A stretch of DNA of 46,227 nt from CAZNNH01 sp964574335. GTDB lineage: Bacteria > Acidobacteriota > Vicinamibacteria > Fen-336. Where the stretch lies: NCBI GenBank assembly GCA_964574335.1, contig CAZNNH010000034.1:1-46227 (forward strand). Reading direction: 5' to 3'. Under the pieces are notes generated by a model that was not told the origin of the DNA, ran no database searches, and worked only from the letters and a program-made list of their open reading frames with translations. Made by a program: the position numbers and the translations under genes. Position 1 is the first letter of the stretch. Each line of letters opens with the position of its first letter. Of the stretch, positions 38,543 through 46,227 are shown in pieces.

Positions 38543-40363
38543 ATGGCCCAGGCCGGCATCGAGACGCTGATCCAGGAGCTGCGCTCGGCGGACGACTGGA
38601 CCGCCCGGCGGCATGCCGCGCTGGCCCTGGGGCGGCAGGGCGGCCGCGACGGCTTCGAGGCGCTGGCCGCCGCGCTCACTGATCGCGACGCCGACGTCCG
38701 TCAGGCCGCGGTGCTCTCGCTGGCCCGGATCCGCGACCCCCGAGCGATCGAGCTACTGTGCCGGCCGATGCTGCTCGAGGACCCCACCCCGGAGATCCGC
38801 TGGGCTACCGTCACCGCCCTCGGCCAGCTCGGCTCGCTCAGGAACGCCAACGAGGTCTCCCGGGCGCTCGACGACCCCGACTGGGTGGTGCGCAACCAGG
38901 CGCTCTTGGCCATCTCCGACTTCATCCGCCGGGTCCCCGACTCGGTCGACGGTGAGCAGATCAAGGGACTGATCCGCCTGCTGGCGATCCCCGACGACGA
39001 GGTCCACGGCCTGGTGGTGGAGGCCCTGGCGCGCCGCAGCACGCTGGGCCTCGACGAGATGGTCGACGCGCTCAAGCTCAAGAGCGCGGTGGTGCGGGCG
39101 GGCGTGGCCGAGGCGCTGGGCCTGAGCCAGGACCCCCGGGCCGTCGAGCCCCTGGTCGAGGCCACCCGTGACTCTGTGGCGGCGGTGCGGAGGCAGGCGG
39201 CTCAGGGGCTCGGCCGGCTCGGCGACGCCGCGGCGGTGGAGGCGCTGGTGGTGCTGCTGGGTGACTCGGACGCCGCCGCGGCCCAGGCGGCGGTCCGGGC
39301 CCTCATCCGGATCGGCGAGCCCGCGGTGTCCGCCCTGTGCACGGCCCTCGAGCACCCCCTCGCCAAGCACCATCGACGGGCCGTGATCCTGACCCTGGGC
39401 GGGATCCGGGACCGGCGGGCGGTGATCCCGCTGCTCAACTCGCTCTCCAGCACCTACTACGTCGTGCGCCGGGCGGCCCAGGCCGCGCTCTCGGCGTACG
39501 GCGACACCATCGTCGACGACCTGATCGCGATGGTCGAGAACAGCGAGGTGCCGATCGAGAGCCTGCTGCGGGAGCTCGACGAGCAGCAGAACAAGCGGCT
39601 GCGCTTGCGCGCGGTACGGGCGCTGGGCGAGATCAAGAACGCGGCCGCCATCAAGCCGCTGCGGCGGCTGATGCTGGAGCGGGATCGGGAGGTGATCGGC
39701 GCCACCCAGGAGGCCCTGTCCAAGATCGGGTTGGCCGCCTGGGCTCGATACGGCGCGGTGATCGTCTTGGGCGGCACCGGCTCGCGACGCCCGGTGCCGG
39801 CCCTGATCGAGGCGCTCGGGGACCACTCCGAGTACGTCCGCACCGAAGCCGCTCGCGCGCTGGGAAAGCTGGGCGACGAAAGCGCCGTCGAGGGGCTGCT
39901 GCGGGCCCTGGAATCCGACGAGGACGCCCAGGTACGGCACGAGGCGGCGGTGGCGCTGCGTGCCCCATGGGCGCGCGGTCCACGGGCGACGGCGGCGTTC
40001 CAGCAGGCGCTGTCGGACGCTTCTTGGGAGGTCCGGGCCGAAGCGGCGCGGGCGCTCGGCCGCATCGACGACGAGAGCTCGGTCGAGCCGCTGCTGGGGG
40101 CCCTGGAGGATACCTCCTACACGGTCATGACCAGCGCCGAGAACGCCCTCGCCAACCTCGGACGGCTGGCGCTGCCGCGACTGGTCGAGACCGCGGCTGG
40201 CCCGGAGACGCCGCGGCGGCTGCCGGCGCTTCGGGCCCTGGCCGAGCTGTTCGGTCAGCCGCTCACCAAGTGGCCCGAGGCGCTGGCGGCGCTCCCCGCT
40301 GCCGAGCGTCGCGCCGAGCTGGAGCGGCTGTCCGCCCAGGCTCAGCAGGGCCCCGTTTCGTGA
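38543..40363 (+). CDS. Large HEAT/PBS-lyase-type repeat protein
   Basis: The product has 606 residues from the ATG at 38543 with GGGGAAGGAG upstream. Almost the whole chain is made of ~31-residue HEAT/EZ-HEAT units of the form DPRAVEPLVEATRDSVAAVRRQAAQGLGRLGD, about 16 units by eye. There is no signal peptide, so it is cytoplasmic. Such solenoids bind other proteins, and PBS-lyase-like forms also assist chromophore or cofactor attachment. It lies 26 bp after the Cys-rich gene and 13 bp before the mutarotase-like gene, so cotranscription is likely. The partner is unknown. Confidence 0.88.
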   Translation: MAQAGIETLIQELRSADDWTARRHAALALGRQGGRDGFEALAAALTDRDADVRQAAVLSLARIRDPRAIELLCRPMLLEDPTPEIRWATVTALGQLGSLRNANEVSRALDDPDWVVRNQALLAISDFIRRVPDSVDGEQIKGLIRLLAIPDDEVHGLVVEALARRSTLGLDEMVDALKLKSAVVRAGVAEALGLSQDPRAVEPLVEATRDSVAAVRRQAAQGLGRLGDAAAVEALVVLLGDSDAAAAQAAVRALIRIGEPAVSALCTALEHPLAKHHRRAVILTLGGIRDRRAVIPLLNSLSSTYYVVRRAAQAALSAYGDTIVDDLIAMVENSEVPIESLLRELDEQQNKRLRLRAVRALGEIKNAAAIKPLRRLMLERDREVIGATQEALSKIGLAAWARYGAVIVLGGTGSRRPVPALIEALGDHSEYVRTEAARALGKLGDESAVEGLLRALESDEDAQVRHEAAVALRAPWARGPRATAAFQQALSDASWEVRAEAARALGRIDDESSVEPLLGALEDTSYTVMTSAENALANLGRLALPRLVETAAGPETPRRLPALRALAELFGQPLTKWPEALAALPAAERRAELERLSAQAQQGPVS

Positions 40364-40376
40364 GCGGTGGCCGCCG

Positions 40377-41438
40377 GTGACGGCGCCACGCCGTCGGGTG
40401 CGGTCCGCCCTCGTCCTGACGGGAGTCCTCGCCCTTCTCGCGGCTGGCGGCTCCGTCGCAGGCGGAGCGGTCGACCCCGGGGATGCGGGCAAGGAGGCTA
40501 CCGTGACACGACCCGAGGCCGAGGGTTTTCCCCAGGTGGAGATCTCGAGCCCGACGCTCCAGGCCCGGCTCTACCTTCCGGACGCGGAGAAGGGGTACTA
40601 CCGGGGGACACGCTTCGACTGGTCGGGGGTGATCGCCAGCTTGAGGTACCGCGGTCACCAGTACTTCGGTGAATGGTTCGCACGCCACGATCCCACGCTG
40701 CACGATGGCATCACCGGTCCGGTGGAGGAGTTCCGGGTCGGCGAGGCGACGGTGGGCTATCAGGAGGCGAGGCCCGGCGAGACCTTCCTGCAGATCGGCG
40801 TGGGCACGCTGCGCCGGCCGGATGAGCCGGGCTACCGACGGTTCGACACCTACGAGATCGTCGATCCCGGCAAGTGGACGATCGTCACCGGTCCCGATCG
40901 CGTCGAGCTCACACACGTTCTGCACCATCCCGCCGGCTACGCCTACCGGTACACCAAGGTGGTGCGCCTCGCGCCCGATCGGCCGGAGATGGTCATCGAG
41001 CATCGCCTCGAGAATACCGGCACTCGGCCGCTCGCGGTCTCGGCGTACGACCACAACTTCTTCGTCATCGACGCCCAGCCCACCGGTCCTGACCTGGTGG
41101 TCACGTTCCCGTTCGAGGCCCGGGCGGTCGGCGATCTCAAGGGCATGGCCGAGCTGCGCGGCAGGGGGCTCCGCTATCTTCGAGAGCTCCGCGAGGGCGA
41201 GACGGCGATGACCGAGATCGAGGGCTTCGGGCAGACGTCCGCCGACTACGACCTGCGCATCGAGAACCGGAGGACCGGGGCCGGGGTGCGCATCGTCGGC
41301 GACCGGCCGATCTCCAAGATCGTCTTCTGGTCGATCCGCACCACGCTCTGCCCGGAGCCCTACATCGACCTCGAGGTGGCGCCGGGCCAGGAGACCCGCT
41401 GGACGTTGCGGTACCTCTTCTACACGCTGGAGCCCTGA
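40377..41438 (+). CDS. Exported protein of galactose-mutarotase-like fold
   Basis: The product has 353 residues from a GTG at 40377. A signal peptide (RRRVRSALVLTGVLALLAAGGSVAGGA) leads to a beta-sandwich domain resembling aldose epimerase/mutarotase proteins: ISSPTLQARLYLPDAEKGYYRGTRFDWSGVI, FGEWFARHDPTLHDGITGPVEEF, YRRFDTYEIVDPGKW, HVLHHPAGYAYRYTKVV, YDHNFFVIDAQPTGP. The DHNFFVID segment has the conserved-looking His. The reaction could be sugar epimerisation or just carbohydrate binding. It is the last gene of the ackA-to-HEAT run. Confidence 0.78.
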   Translation: MTAPRRRVRSALVLTGVLALLAAGGSVAGGAVDPGDAGKEATVTRPEAEGFPQVEISSPTLQARLYLPDAEKGYYRGTRFDWSGVIASLRYRGHQYFGEWFARHDPTLHDGITGPVEEFRVGEATVGYQEARPGETFLQIGVGTLRRPDEPGYRRFDTYEIVDPGKWTIVTGPDRVELTHVLHHPAGYAYRYTKVVRLAPDRPEMVIEHRLENTGTRPLAVSAYDHNFFVIDAQPTGPDLVVTFPFEARAVGDLKGMAELRGRGLRYLRELREGETAMTEIEGFGQTSADYDLRIENRRTGAGVRIVGDRPISKIVFWSIRTTLCPEPYIDLEVAPGQETRWTLRYLFYTLEP

Positions 41439-41519
41439 CCAGGCGCGGGGCTCCGTGCCCGTCGTCGGCGAACCCGCTGCCGCTGGTACCATGATGAGGC
41501 GGGGTCGTGGAGCGTGGGC

Positions 41520-42071
41520 ATGGGCTTCTACGTGGTCAGCATGGGCAGCAACATCCAGCCGGCGGGCAACCTGGCCTGCGCGCTGCGCTTCTTGCTGAGC
41601 CTCGCCGGGACGCTTCACCTGAGCCGGGTCATCGAGACCGAGTCGGTGGGCGTCGAGGAGGGAGGCCGCTTCCTGAACCTGGCGGTCGGCTTCCAGGTCG
41701 ACCTCGACGGGGCCAGGCTCAAGCGGGAGCTGGTGGGCTACGAGGAGGCCTTCGGCCGGGACCGGGATGATCCGGAGCGCAAGCGCAGGCCGCGGCCGCT
41801 GGACCTGGACATCCTCTTCGAGATCGATGCCGAGGGGACGAGCGTCGCCGCCGAGCGGATCCCGGGGGAGCCGTATGCCCGCCCGGTGGTCCTGGAGCTC
41901 CTGGAGTACCTGGGCCTGTCCTGCCCGGTTCCCGCTGCGGTCCTGTCTCGAGGGGTGGAGCTGGACGTCGGCGGCCTGTGGGTGGGCGACGCTCCGGCCA
42001 CGCTCACCCTCGACCCTGCGACCGGCGGGCCGGTGCGCGCCGATCGGCGGAAAGGAGGATCGATCGGATGA
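41520..42071 (+). CDS. folK: 2-amino-4-hydroxy-6-hydroxymethyldihydropteridine pyrophosphokinase
   Basis: The product has 183 residues from the ATG at 41520; GGAG lies 7 nt upstream, whereas the GTG at 41514 is too close to it. HPPK motifs are present: SMGSNIQPAGNLACALRFL, FLNLAVGFQVDLDGARLKRELVGYEEAFGRDR, and RPLDLDILF. It transfers pyrophosphate from ATP to hydroxymethyl-dihydropterin in folate synthesis. The C-terminal ~40 residues are not typical. The stop overlaps the next gene's start (ATGA), coupling it to a pteridine-reductase-like SDR. Confidence 0.92.
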   Translation: MGFYVVSMGSNIQPAGNLACALRFLLSLAGTLHLSRVIETESVGVEEGGRFLNLAVGFQVDLDGARLKRELVGYEEAFGRDRDDPERKRRPRPLDLDILFEIDAEGTSVAAERIPGEPYARPVVLELLEYLGLSCPVPAAVLSRGVELDVGGLWVGDAPATLTLDPATGGPVRADRRKGGSIG

Positions 42072-42862
42072 GCGAGACGCCGAGCGTGAGGGCGGCGGCC
42101 GCGCTGGTGACGGGAGCCGCCGTCCGTCTGGGACGCGAGCTGGCGCTGGCCCTGGCCGACGCCGGCCACGACATCGCCCTCCACTATGGGAGCTCGGCCG
42201 AGGCGGCGGAGCAGACGTGCGCCGAGATCCGTGCCCGCGGGGTCTCCTGCCAGGTGCTCCAGCAGGACCTGCGCGCGGTGGACGGGCTGGAAGGGCTGGT
42301 GGCCCGAGCACGGCAGGAGCTCCCGCACCTGGGGGTGCTGGTGAACAGCGCCTCGGCCTACGCTGAGGGGACGATCGGCGAGACCACGCCGGCGGTCTTC
42401 GACGAGCAGGTGGCCGTGAACCTGCGCGCCCCGTTCTTCCTGATCCAGGCCTTCGCCCGCCACTGCGACAGCGGTCACGTCGTCAACGTGCTCGACAACA
42501 AGGTCGCCTTCAACCAGTTCCCGTACGCCGCCTACCTCCTTGCCAAGAAGGCGCTCGCCGAGCTGACCCGAATGGCGGCCATGGAGCTGGCGCCCCGGAT
42601 CCGGGTCAACGCCATCGCGCCCGGCGTGGTGCTGCCGGCCTCGTCACGCTCCCCGGAGTACCTGGCGTGGCGCCGCGAGGGGATCCCGCTGCGTCAGACC
42701 GGTGATGTGGCCCGGGTCGGTGAGGCGCTCCTGTTCCTGCAGCGGAACACCTTCATGACCGGGCAGGTGCTCTTCGTGGATGGCGGAGAGTCGGTGGCGC
42801 ACGTCGGCCGCAACTTCGCCTCCCGCGGCACCAGCAAGGGGCGGCGAAGCCCGGAGGAGTGA
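42068..42862 (+). CDS. folM: SDR oxidoreductase, pteridine reductase / FolM-like
   Basis: The product has 264 residues from the ATG at 42068, with AGGAGG upstream and a 4-bp overlap with folK. The cofactor motif TGAAVRLG has Arg in place of the last Gly (TGxxxRxG), a known mark of pteridine reductases. LVNSASAYAEG and YAAYLLAKKAL supply the SDR active-site regions with the Tyr-x3-Lys pair; IRVNAIAPGVVLP follows. It probably reduces dihydrofolate or dihydromonapterin with NADPH. Coupling to folK strongly supports a pterin role. The exact substrate is inferred. Confidence 0.88.
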   Translation: MSETPSVRAAAALVTGAAVRLGRELALALADAGHDIALHYGSSAEAAEQTCAEIRARGVSCQVLQQDLRAVDGLEGLVARARQELPHLGVLVNSASAYAEGTIGETTPAVFDEQVAVNLRAPFFLIQAFARHCDSGHVVNVLDNKVAFNQFPYAAYLLAKKALAELTRMAAMELAPRIRVNAIAPGVVLPASSRSPEYLAWRREGIPLRQTGDVARVGEALLFLQRNTFMTGQVLFVDGGESVAHVGRNFASRGTSKGRRSPEE

Positions 42863-42882
42863 GAAGCCGGGCTCCCCTCCAG

Positions 42883-43269
42883 TCAGGGCTGTGGCTTGAT
42901 CGATCCGTCGATGAGGGCAAAGGCCTGGAACCGGAACGCTCCGTCCTCCCAGCGAATCGACTGGCAGCAGCCCTTCCGACGTCTGGACTGTGTCACCGAC
43001 CGGCTCTCGAGTGAGATGATCACGACCTTGAACCCAGGTAGATTCGACCCGGTTGCCCAACGAACGAGAGCCAGGAACCTCCGGTCCGGGGACCACGCCT
43101 TGAGGTTCTGGAAGTCATCGCCCTGGCCCGGCAGCTCGGGGACCCACTCACCGGTCAAGCGGACTCGGCAGGTGCTGTACGGCGATCCCATCCGGATCTC
43201 GCCGCAGCCCAGGAACCTCACGCGGATCGGTTCCGCATCTCCACCCGCGCTTCGTCTCGGCGCTCGCAT
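42883..43269 (-). CDS. Hypothetical protein with one beta-propeller-like segment
   Basis: The 128-residue product is not recognised. GGGAGG sits upstream of the ATG at 43269 and supports the start. The middle reads AWSPDRRFLALVRWATGSNLPGFKVVIISLESRSV, like a single blade of a beta-propeller. Two Cys follow in RKGCCQSIRW. No signal peptide is present. It converges with folM, leaving 20 bp between stops. Confidence 0.55.
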   Translation of the reverse strand: MRAPRRSAGGDAEPIRVRFLGCGEIRMGSPYSTCRVRLTGEWVPELPGQGDDFQNLKAWSPDRRFLALVRWATGSNLPGFKVVIISLESRSVTQSRRRKGCCQSIRWEDGAFRFQAFALIDGSIKPQP

Positions 43270-43349
43270 TCCTGCCTCCCTCGAAACTGGCCGTCGCTTC
43301 GGCGGCTACGCCGCAGAGAAGTGACGATCCTGTCCAGGCGCGGCCTGTG

Positions 43350-44243
43350 TCAGCCGTCCATCTCGGCCGGGATGTCGGCGGTGAGCAGAGCCTCGGCGTC
43401 CACGCCGTAGGGGCCGCGGACCAGGACGTTCCCGTGGCGACCGACGGCGAGCGAGCTGCCGATGCATAGCCGGCCCTTCCAGGGGCCGGCCTCCATGAGG
43501 CCGACGCTGGAGACCCCGATCACCGTCATCTGGTGCTTCCTGGCGATGGCCGGATAGGAGACGTCCCAGACGTCCCACCCGTACGGCTCCTTCTGGGGGT
43601 CGTAGTCCGGTTTCACCGCCCAGGCGCAGGGCGAGAGGATCATCCGGGCGCCCATCAGGCCGGCGGCATGTCCCAGCGCGATCGATGCGGGCGAGTTGTC
43701 GGCGCAGATCGGAATCGCGACCGGCCCGAGTCGAGTCTGGGCCACGGCCAGCGAGTCGCCACGCGCGTAGAGGTCCCAGGCGATGTCCAGCTCGTTGATC
43801 TTGTGGTGCTTCAGGACCAGGCGGCCGCGGTCGTCCAGGAGCACGGAGGCGTTGTACAGCCGCTCGCCGGCGCGCTCGTGAAGGCCGGCCACGACGTGGA
43901 TGGCATGCCGGCGTGCCGCGTCCGCCAGGCGGTCGCACGGTGGACCGGGGATGCGGGCCGCCCGCCGTCGTGCGTCGGGGTTGGTCCAGCCCAGGTCGAG
44001 GCATTCTGGCAGCACCACAACGTCGCAGCCGAGCGCCTTGGCCTTCCCGATCGCGGCCTCGGCCCGGGCCAGGTTCTCGTCCGCCGCTCCGGTACGCACC
44101 AGGATTTGGGCCATCCCGACCCGCACCGCGCCCGAGCCACCTTCGCCTCCTGGCCGGTGATCCTTCGGCGGCTCGTCGACGGCGCCGAGGACCGGCCGGC
44201 TGGCCAGCACCATGCCTGCGGCCACGAAGCTCCTGCGCCTCAT
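43350..44243 (-). CDS. Tat-exported carbon-nitrogen hydrolase (nitrilase superfamily)
   Basis: The 297-residue product begins with a short Tat-like signal (MRRRSFVAAGMVLASRPVLG). The nitrilase catalytic triad is visible: Glu80 (VVVLPECLDLGW), Lys148 (LKHHKINEL) and Cys180 (AIPICADNSPAS). It should hydrolyse a C-N bond of an amide, nitrile or N-carbamoyl substrate; which one is unclear. Export is unusual for this superfamily, though apolipoprotein acyltransferase domains are extracytoplasmic. GGGGGAGGTG before the ATG is a good ribosome binding site. The gene is monocistronic as far as can be seen. Confidence 0.88.
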   Translation of the reverse strand: MRRRSFVAAGMVLASRPVLGAVDEPPKDHRPGGEGGSGAVRVGMAQILVRTGAADENLARAEAAIGKAKALGCDVVVLPECLDLGWTNPDARRRAARIPGPPCDRLADAARRHAIHVVAGLHERAGERLYNASVLLDDRGRLVLKHHKINELDIAWDLYARGDSLAVAQTRLGPVAIPICADNSPASIALGHAAGLMGARMILSPCAWAVKPDYDPQKEPYGWDVWDVSYPAIARKHQMTVIGVSSVGLMEAGPWKGRLCIGSSLAVGRHGNVLVRGPYGVDAEALLTADIPAEMDG

Positions 44244-44344
44244 CGTCTCACCTCCCCCGGCCTGACCCGTATCGTTCTCCCGGGCCTGGCGTTGATGCTA
44301 CACGGGCTGGCGTCCATTCGGCAGGTCGTCCCGTCCTCCTGGTC

Positions 44345-44350
44345 TATGAT
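44345..44350 (+). promoter_or_regulatory. -10-like hexamer for the membrane protein gene
   Basis: TATGAT (five of six matches to TATAAT) overlaps the annotated ATG at 44346. The in-frame GTG at 44358 follows 7 nt after the hexamer, matching the spacing of other leaderless-looking genes here. Confidence 0.4.
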
Positions 44351-44984
44351 CCGGCTGGTGGCTGCCCAAGCGAAAGCGCTCCGCTCGCCGCACCCGTTTC
44401 CGGTCGCGCGGTGGCTGGCTCTGGCGTGGCTGGTCTTCTTCCTTCCCTACAACTGGTCGGTGCACGGTCCCTGGAACCTGCTCTTCTTCTGCGACGTCGC
44501 CGTGATCCTGACCTGCGCGGGCATCTGGACCGGAAGCGCGCTCCCGCTCTCGAGCCAGGCCCTCTTCTCGTTCCTCGTGCAAGGGGGCTGGACGCTCGAC
44601 CTGCTGATGCTCCTCTACCTGCGCCGAGGCCTGTCGCCGGGGACGCTGATCGCCGGCTGGATGCTGAACCCTGACATCCCGCTGTTCTACCGGGCCGTCT
44701 CGCTCTACCACGTCGTCTGGCCGCTGCTGTTGCTCTGGTGTGTGTGGCGTGTCGGCTACGACCGGCGTGCGGTGTGGCTTCAATCGGCCGTCTCCGTGTT
44801 CGTGATGTCGGCCAGTCTCCTGGCACCGCCGGAGATGAACCTCAACGCCGTCCATCAACCCGGGTGGTCCTGGCAGCCGGGGGCCCTCCACGTGGCCATC
44901 GCCGTGGCCACGCTGATCGCGGTCGTCTACTTGCCGACCAACCTCGTGCTGTCGAGATGGCTGTCGGACCGCGGTACCCGCTAG
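44346..44984 (+). CDS. Integral membrane protein of unknown function
   Basis: The product has 212 residues from ATG 44346, or 208 from GTG 44358, which is 7 nt after TATGAT and may be the true leaderless start. Five to six hydrophobic segments are visible (WLALAWLVFFLPYNW, LLFFCDVAVILTCAGIW, LFSFLVQGGWTLDLLMLLYL, VVWPLLLLWCVWRVG, SAVSVFVMSASLLA, ALHVAIAVATLIAVVYL). No catalytic motif is recognised. Its stop codon overlaps that of the convergent AbiEii-like gene: both use the palindrome CTAG. Confidence 0.7.
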   Translation: MIRLVAAQAKALRSPHPFPVARWLALAWLVFFLPYNWSVHGPWNLLFFCDVAVILTCAGIWTGSALPLSSQALFSFLVQGGWTLDLLMLLYLRRGLSPGTLIAGWMLNPDIPLFYRAVSLYHVVWPLLLLWCVWRVGYDRRAVWLQSAVSVFVMSASLLAPPEMNLNAVHQPGWSWQPGALHVAIAVATLIAVVYLPTNLVLSRWLSDRGTR

Positions 44985-45622
44985 GGGCGAGCCAGAGCGA
45001 CGAGGCGGTCGATGAGCTCGGCGAGATAGCGACGCAGCTCGGATGCCGTGGCGTCCCCTGGGAGGCGGGCTTCGTCACCGATCACGATCTGCGAGAGCAC
45101 CCAGGCCAGCTGACCGGGGGTCAGGCCCCCATCCTTCCGCTGGGCCGCCTCTAGTGCATCCTCCAGCGGGAGTCCCGCCTGTTCGAGGGCGCGCACGTCG
45201 ACCAAGTCGCGGATCTCGGCGCGGCCCAGCAGCGCGCACAGCTTGTTGGCGAAGATCTCCTGGGGGGGATCCACACGGATGGAGCCCACCGTCGGCTTGT
45301 CGAGCACGAGCTGCGGAGCCCTGTCCACGACGAGGTCCACGACCACCGACTCGTCATCGCGGGAGAGCAGGAGGCGCCGGAACTCCGGGGCGGTCTGAGT
45401 CTCCTCGCACCGCGCGCCAATCTCGCGGGCCAGGTCCCGCAGGGCGGAGACGCCGGCGGTCAGTGGTCCCGCCAGCGAGAACAGGTCGAGGTCGTGTGTC
45501 TCCCGATGGCCGAGATGGTAGCCTGCCAGCGCGGCGCCCCCCGTCAGGAAGTAGCCGCGCTCGCGCCGAAAGAACGCCTCGAGAACCTCGACCTGCAGCG
45601 GGCTGAGTCGGCTAGCGGGCAT
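44981..45622 (-). CDS. Nucleotidyltransferase toxin, AbiEii/AbiGii family
   Basis: The product has 213 residues from the ATG at 45622. The nucleotidyltransferase core is clear: FLTGGAALAGYHLGHRETHDLDLF has the GG-x-A loop (28-32) and metal-binding Asp45 and Asp47. SVVVDLVVDRAPQ supplies a further strand with an acidic residue, and PQEIFANKLCALLGRAEIRDLVDVRAL is the conserved AbiEii helical part. Such proteins act as type IV toxins that add nucleotides to tRNA or other RNA, sometimes in phage defence. Its start overlaps the end of the upstream small gene by 11 bp. Confidence 0.88.
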   Translation of the reverse strand: MPASRLSPLQVEVLEAFFRRERGYFLTGGAALAGYHLGHRETHDLDLFSLAGPLTAGVSALRDLAREIGARCEETQTAPEFRRLLLSRDDESVVVDLVVDRAPQLVLDKPTVGSIRVDPPQEIFANKLCALLGRAEIRDLVDVRALEQAGLPLEDALEAAQRKDGGLTPGQLAWVLSQIVIGDEARLPGDATASELRRYLAELIDRLVALARP

Positions 45623-45908
45623 CGACCAGCCCCAGCGCCTGCCACCGGTCCAGGAGGAACTCCCAGAACAGCCGCCGGCGCCCAAGGCGCGGGCTGAGCT
45701 GGGGCCAGAGCCGCACCACCTCCTCCGGCGACGTGAAGTGCCATACATCCGTGTCGCGCGCCTCTCGGAGGATGCGGGCCAGCAAGGGGATGCGCTCGGG
45801 ATTCGAGGCCTCTCGCAGGCGCCCCTGGATCTCCGAGACCGTCATCGGGTCGTCCCACGTGAAGTAGGGGATCGAGTCCGGACTGTCGAGATCGGTCGTG
45901 AGCCTCAC
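45612..45908 (-). CDS. Partner gene of the AbiEii-type toxin (candidate antitoxin)
   Basis: The product has 98 residues from the GTG at 45908 (GGGGTAG upstream); a GTG at 45926 is possible. The sequence PYFTWDDPMTVSEIQGRL, LLARILREARDTDVWHF and SPRLGRRRLFWEFLLDRW matches a conserved small family that I recall upstream of AbiEii-type nucleotidyltransferases. It is not the winged-helix AbiEi, so an antitoxin role is inferred from position and the 11-bp overlap with the toxin gene. No signal or membrane segment is present. Confidence 0.72.
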   Translation of the reverse strand: MRLTTDLDSPDSIPYFTWDDPMTVSEIQGRLREASNPERIPLLARILREARDTDVWHFTSPEEVVRLWPQLSPRLGRRRLFWEFLLDRWQALGLVDAR

Positions 45909-46219
45909 GCCGCTACCCCAGCACACCGGCTAGCGTAGCACGGAGGGCGATCCGTCCCGAGCCCGTCTGCGGCGAAGGGAAGCTGGGGAAGGGAAGCACC
46001 GATGGATTCGCGGCAAGGCCGTGCTCGCGCGAGAGGAATCCAGCCACTACGTCGAGACGGACGGCACCAGGTGCCTCGAATGCGTCAAGAAGGAGCTCGC
46101 CAACCCAACAGGCACCCACTACTACGGTAGAATCCTTCCCGCTCGGGGCCGGGCCTCGAGCGCCGCTGACGATCGATCCCACTGTCCGCTCCCGATATGG
46201 GCGAGCCCACGGAGGAACC
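45909..46219. other. Intergenic region with coding-like stretch, no firm gene
   Basis: No supported gene. The plus strand near 46000-46140 reads a fairly protein-like frame (HYVETDGTRCLECVKKELANPTGTHYYGRILP) with no clear start or ribosome binding site. The opposite frame (45913-46182) looks random. TAGAAT at 46128-46133 could be a -10 for the gene starting at 46220. Confidence 0.4.
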
Positions 46220-46227
46220 GTGAAGAC
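46220..46227 (+). CDS. Start of a gene running off the window (partial)
   Basis: GTG at 46220 is preceded by GGAGG at 46211-46215 with suitable spacing. Only two codons and part of a third lie in the window, so nothing can be said of the product. Confidence 0.4.

Noticed and set aside
43350..44243. Apolipoprotein N-acyltransferase (Lnt)
   Set aside because: Nitrilase triad is present but there are no membrane helices as in Lnt; it is a soluble exported nitrilase-superfamily protein.
45913..46182. 89-codon minus-strand frame
   Set aside because: No ribosome binding site, no motif and random-looking sequence; left as intergenic.

Overview
The window is a GC-rich bacterial chromosome segment with tightly packed genes on both strands. 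No rRNA, tRNA, CRISPR array or intact transposase was seen. A PadR regulator paired with a long orphan MacB/FtsX-type permease, many lipoproteins and Tat-exported proteins, and the general protein style point to Acidobacteriota or a close relative. That assignment is inference from gene content, not a phylogenetic result.

Layout. 1-6.8 kb: the end of an M1-like metallopeptidase, a lipoprotein alpha/beta hydrolase, a lipoprotein dual-specificity phosphatase, and the orphan permease with its PadR regulator. Two near-identical 26-bp repeats flank the phosphatase. 6.8-10.5 kb: a Phd/PIN toxin-antitoxin pair, accA, a Tat-exported HEAT protein and an unknown membrane protein. 10.5-19 kb: a three-gene operon of YqiJ-like membrane OB-fold protein, YqiK-like flotillin and a 1834-residue coiled-coil AAA+ ATPase (DUF3686 type). 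This is the best candidate for a poorly described system. 19-24 kb: a MazEF pair, a probable gene remnant, a sulfatase-fold lipoprotein with Thr in place of Cys/Ser, a small unknown protein and a GT-C membrane protein. 24-30 kb: a single protein joining chorismate mutase, prephenate dehydratase, ACT and DAHP synthase; a small membrane protein and a formylglycine-type sulfatase whose start codons lie 12 bp apart and share one palindromic ribosome binding site; and a GT-C glycosyltransferase with a 7-codon leader ORF. A 5 x 20-bp tandem repeat lies between the last gene and a divergent cysteine desulfurase-like gene. 30-36.5 kb: a lipoprotein/ECF sigma/anti-sigma operon, a ThuA-like protein, an SDR protein, a second Phd/PIN pair, and selD. 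36.5-46.2 kb: acetate kinase with a C-terminal extension, a Cys-rich protein, a HEAT-repeat protein, a mutarotase-fold protein, folK with a pteridine-reductase-like folM, a small unknown, a nitrilase, a membrane protein and an AbiEii-type pair.

The clearest correction to a standard gene call is selD. It reads through an in-frame UGA at 36334-36336 placed exactly at the catalytic Cys/Sec position. A ribosome binding site lies upstream, and a perfect 8-bp hairpin lies 12 nt downstream of the UGA. The gene is therefore most likely a selenoprotein selenophosphate synthetase, and the organism should decode selenocysteine.

Regulation visible in the sequence includes strong promoter/operator layouts at padR, mazEF and the second Phd/PIN pair, and an extended -10 promoter for the flotillin operon. 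Several genes have a TANNAT hexamer 7-9 nt before the start codon and no Shine-Dalgarno, which suggests leaderless mRNAs. Four toxin-antitoxin-like pairs occur in 46 kb.
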